Below are positions 6,616 through 6,656 of a DNA stretch of 6,656 nt, one piece after another. This DNA comes from Bacteroidales bacterium UBA3856. Lineage in GTDB: Bacteria > Bacteroidota > Bacteroidia > Bacteroidales > UBA932. Under the pieces are notes generated by a model. That model saw only the letters and a list, made by a program, of their open reading frames with translations. It was not told the DNA's origin and ran no database searches. The stretch spans positions 6,344 through 12,999 of the forward strand of contig DGHE01000218.1 of NCBI GenBank assembly GCA_002392525.1, given 5' to 3'. The position numbers and the translations under genes were made by a program. Within the stretch, counting starts at the first letter, position 1; the number at the start of each line of letters is the position of its first letter.

Positions 6616-6656
6616 ATGGGAGCATTTCATGCCTATGACATCCGGGGTATCTACAA
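6616..6656 (+). CDS. Phosphomannomutase/phosphoglucomutase, 5' fragment
   Basis: Only 13 codons are present, reading MGAFHAYDIRGIY. The AYDIRGIY segment is the characteristic N terminus of alpha-D-phosphohexomutases of the phosphomannomutase/phosphoglucomutase family, which interconvert hexose 1- and 6-phosphates for sugar-nucleotide synthesis. The arginine in DIRG belongs to the conserved N-terminal part of the fold. The catalytic phosphoserine loop and sugar-binding loop lie beyond the window, so substrate preference cannot be judged. It is preceded by its own TAnnTTTG box and is divergent from tcdA. Confidence 0.8.
   Translation, partial: MGAFHAYDIRGIY

Overview
The window reads as a piece of a Bacteroidota chromosome, most likely from the order Bacteroidales. 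Coding DNA is GC-rich and packed, and the short intergenic gaps are AT-rich. Upstream of genes there are TAnnTTTG boxes, the -7 element typical of this phylum, and starts lack Shine-Dalgarno sequences. Protein content agrees: an NADP-type glutamate dehydrogenase, a lipoprotein with a short signal peptide, an outer-membrane barrel of a type common in gut Bacteroidales, and the start of a phosphomannomutase-like protein. I see no mobile element, CRISPR array, tRNA or rRNA.

Layout. Positions 1-1291 (minus) hold gdhA, lacking only about the last 16 codons. Positions 1292-1477 are an AT-rich divergent promoter region. Positions 1478-5804 (plus) hold a tight three-gene operon with gaps of 15 and 1 bp: a lipoprotein related to M49/DPP III-like zinc peptidases whose metal-binding residues are replaced, a DASS/SLC13 (INDY-type) anion symporter, and an outer-membrane porin-like barrel. 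Positions 5794-6534 (minus) hold tcdA, whose 3' end overlaps the porin tail-to-tail by 11 bp. Positions 6535-6615 are a compact divergent promoter region, and a phosphoglucomutase/phosphomannomutase-type gene starts at 6616 and runs off the window.

Working model. The operon places one protein in each envelope layer: a barrel in the outer membrane, a lipid-anchored protein in the periplasm, and a sodium-coupled di-/tricarboxylate-type carrier in the inner membrane. This looks like a dedicated uptake route for an organic anion. The most unusual part is the lipoprotein: it keeps the M49-like fold signature around the active site but has REVAQ where HEVAH is expected and EKLKSN where EEGKAD is expected. 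I infer that it has lost catalysis and may act as a binding or coupling protein for the transporter. The divergent gdhA makes or consumes 2-oxoglutarate, a C5 dicarboxylate, so a metabolic link is possible but not shown. tcdA and the mutase are housekeeping genes.
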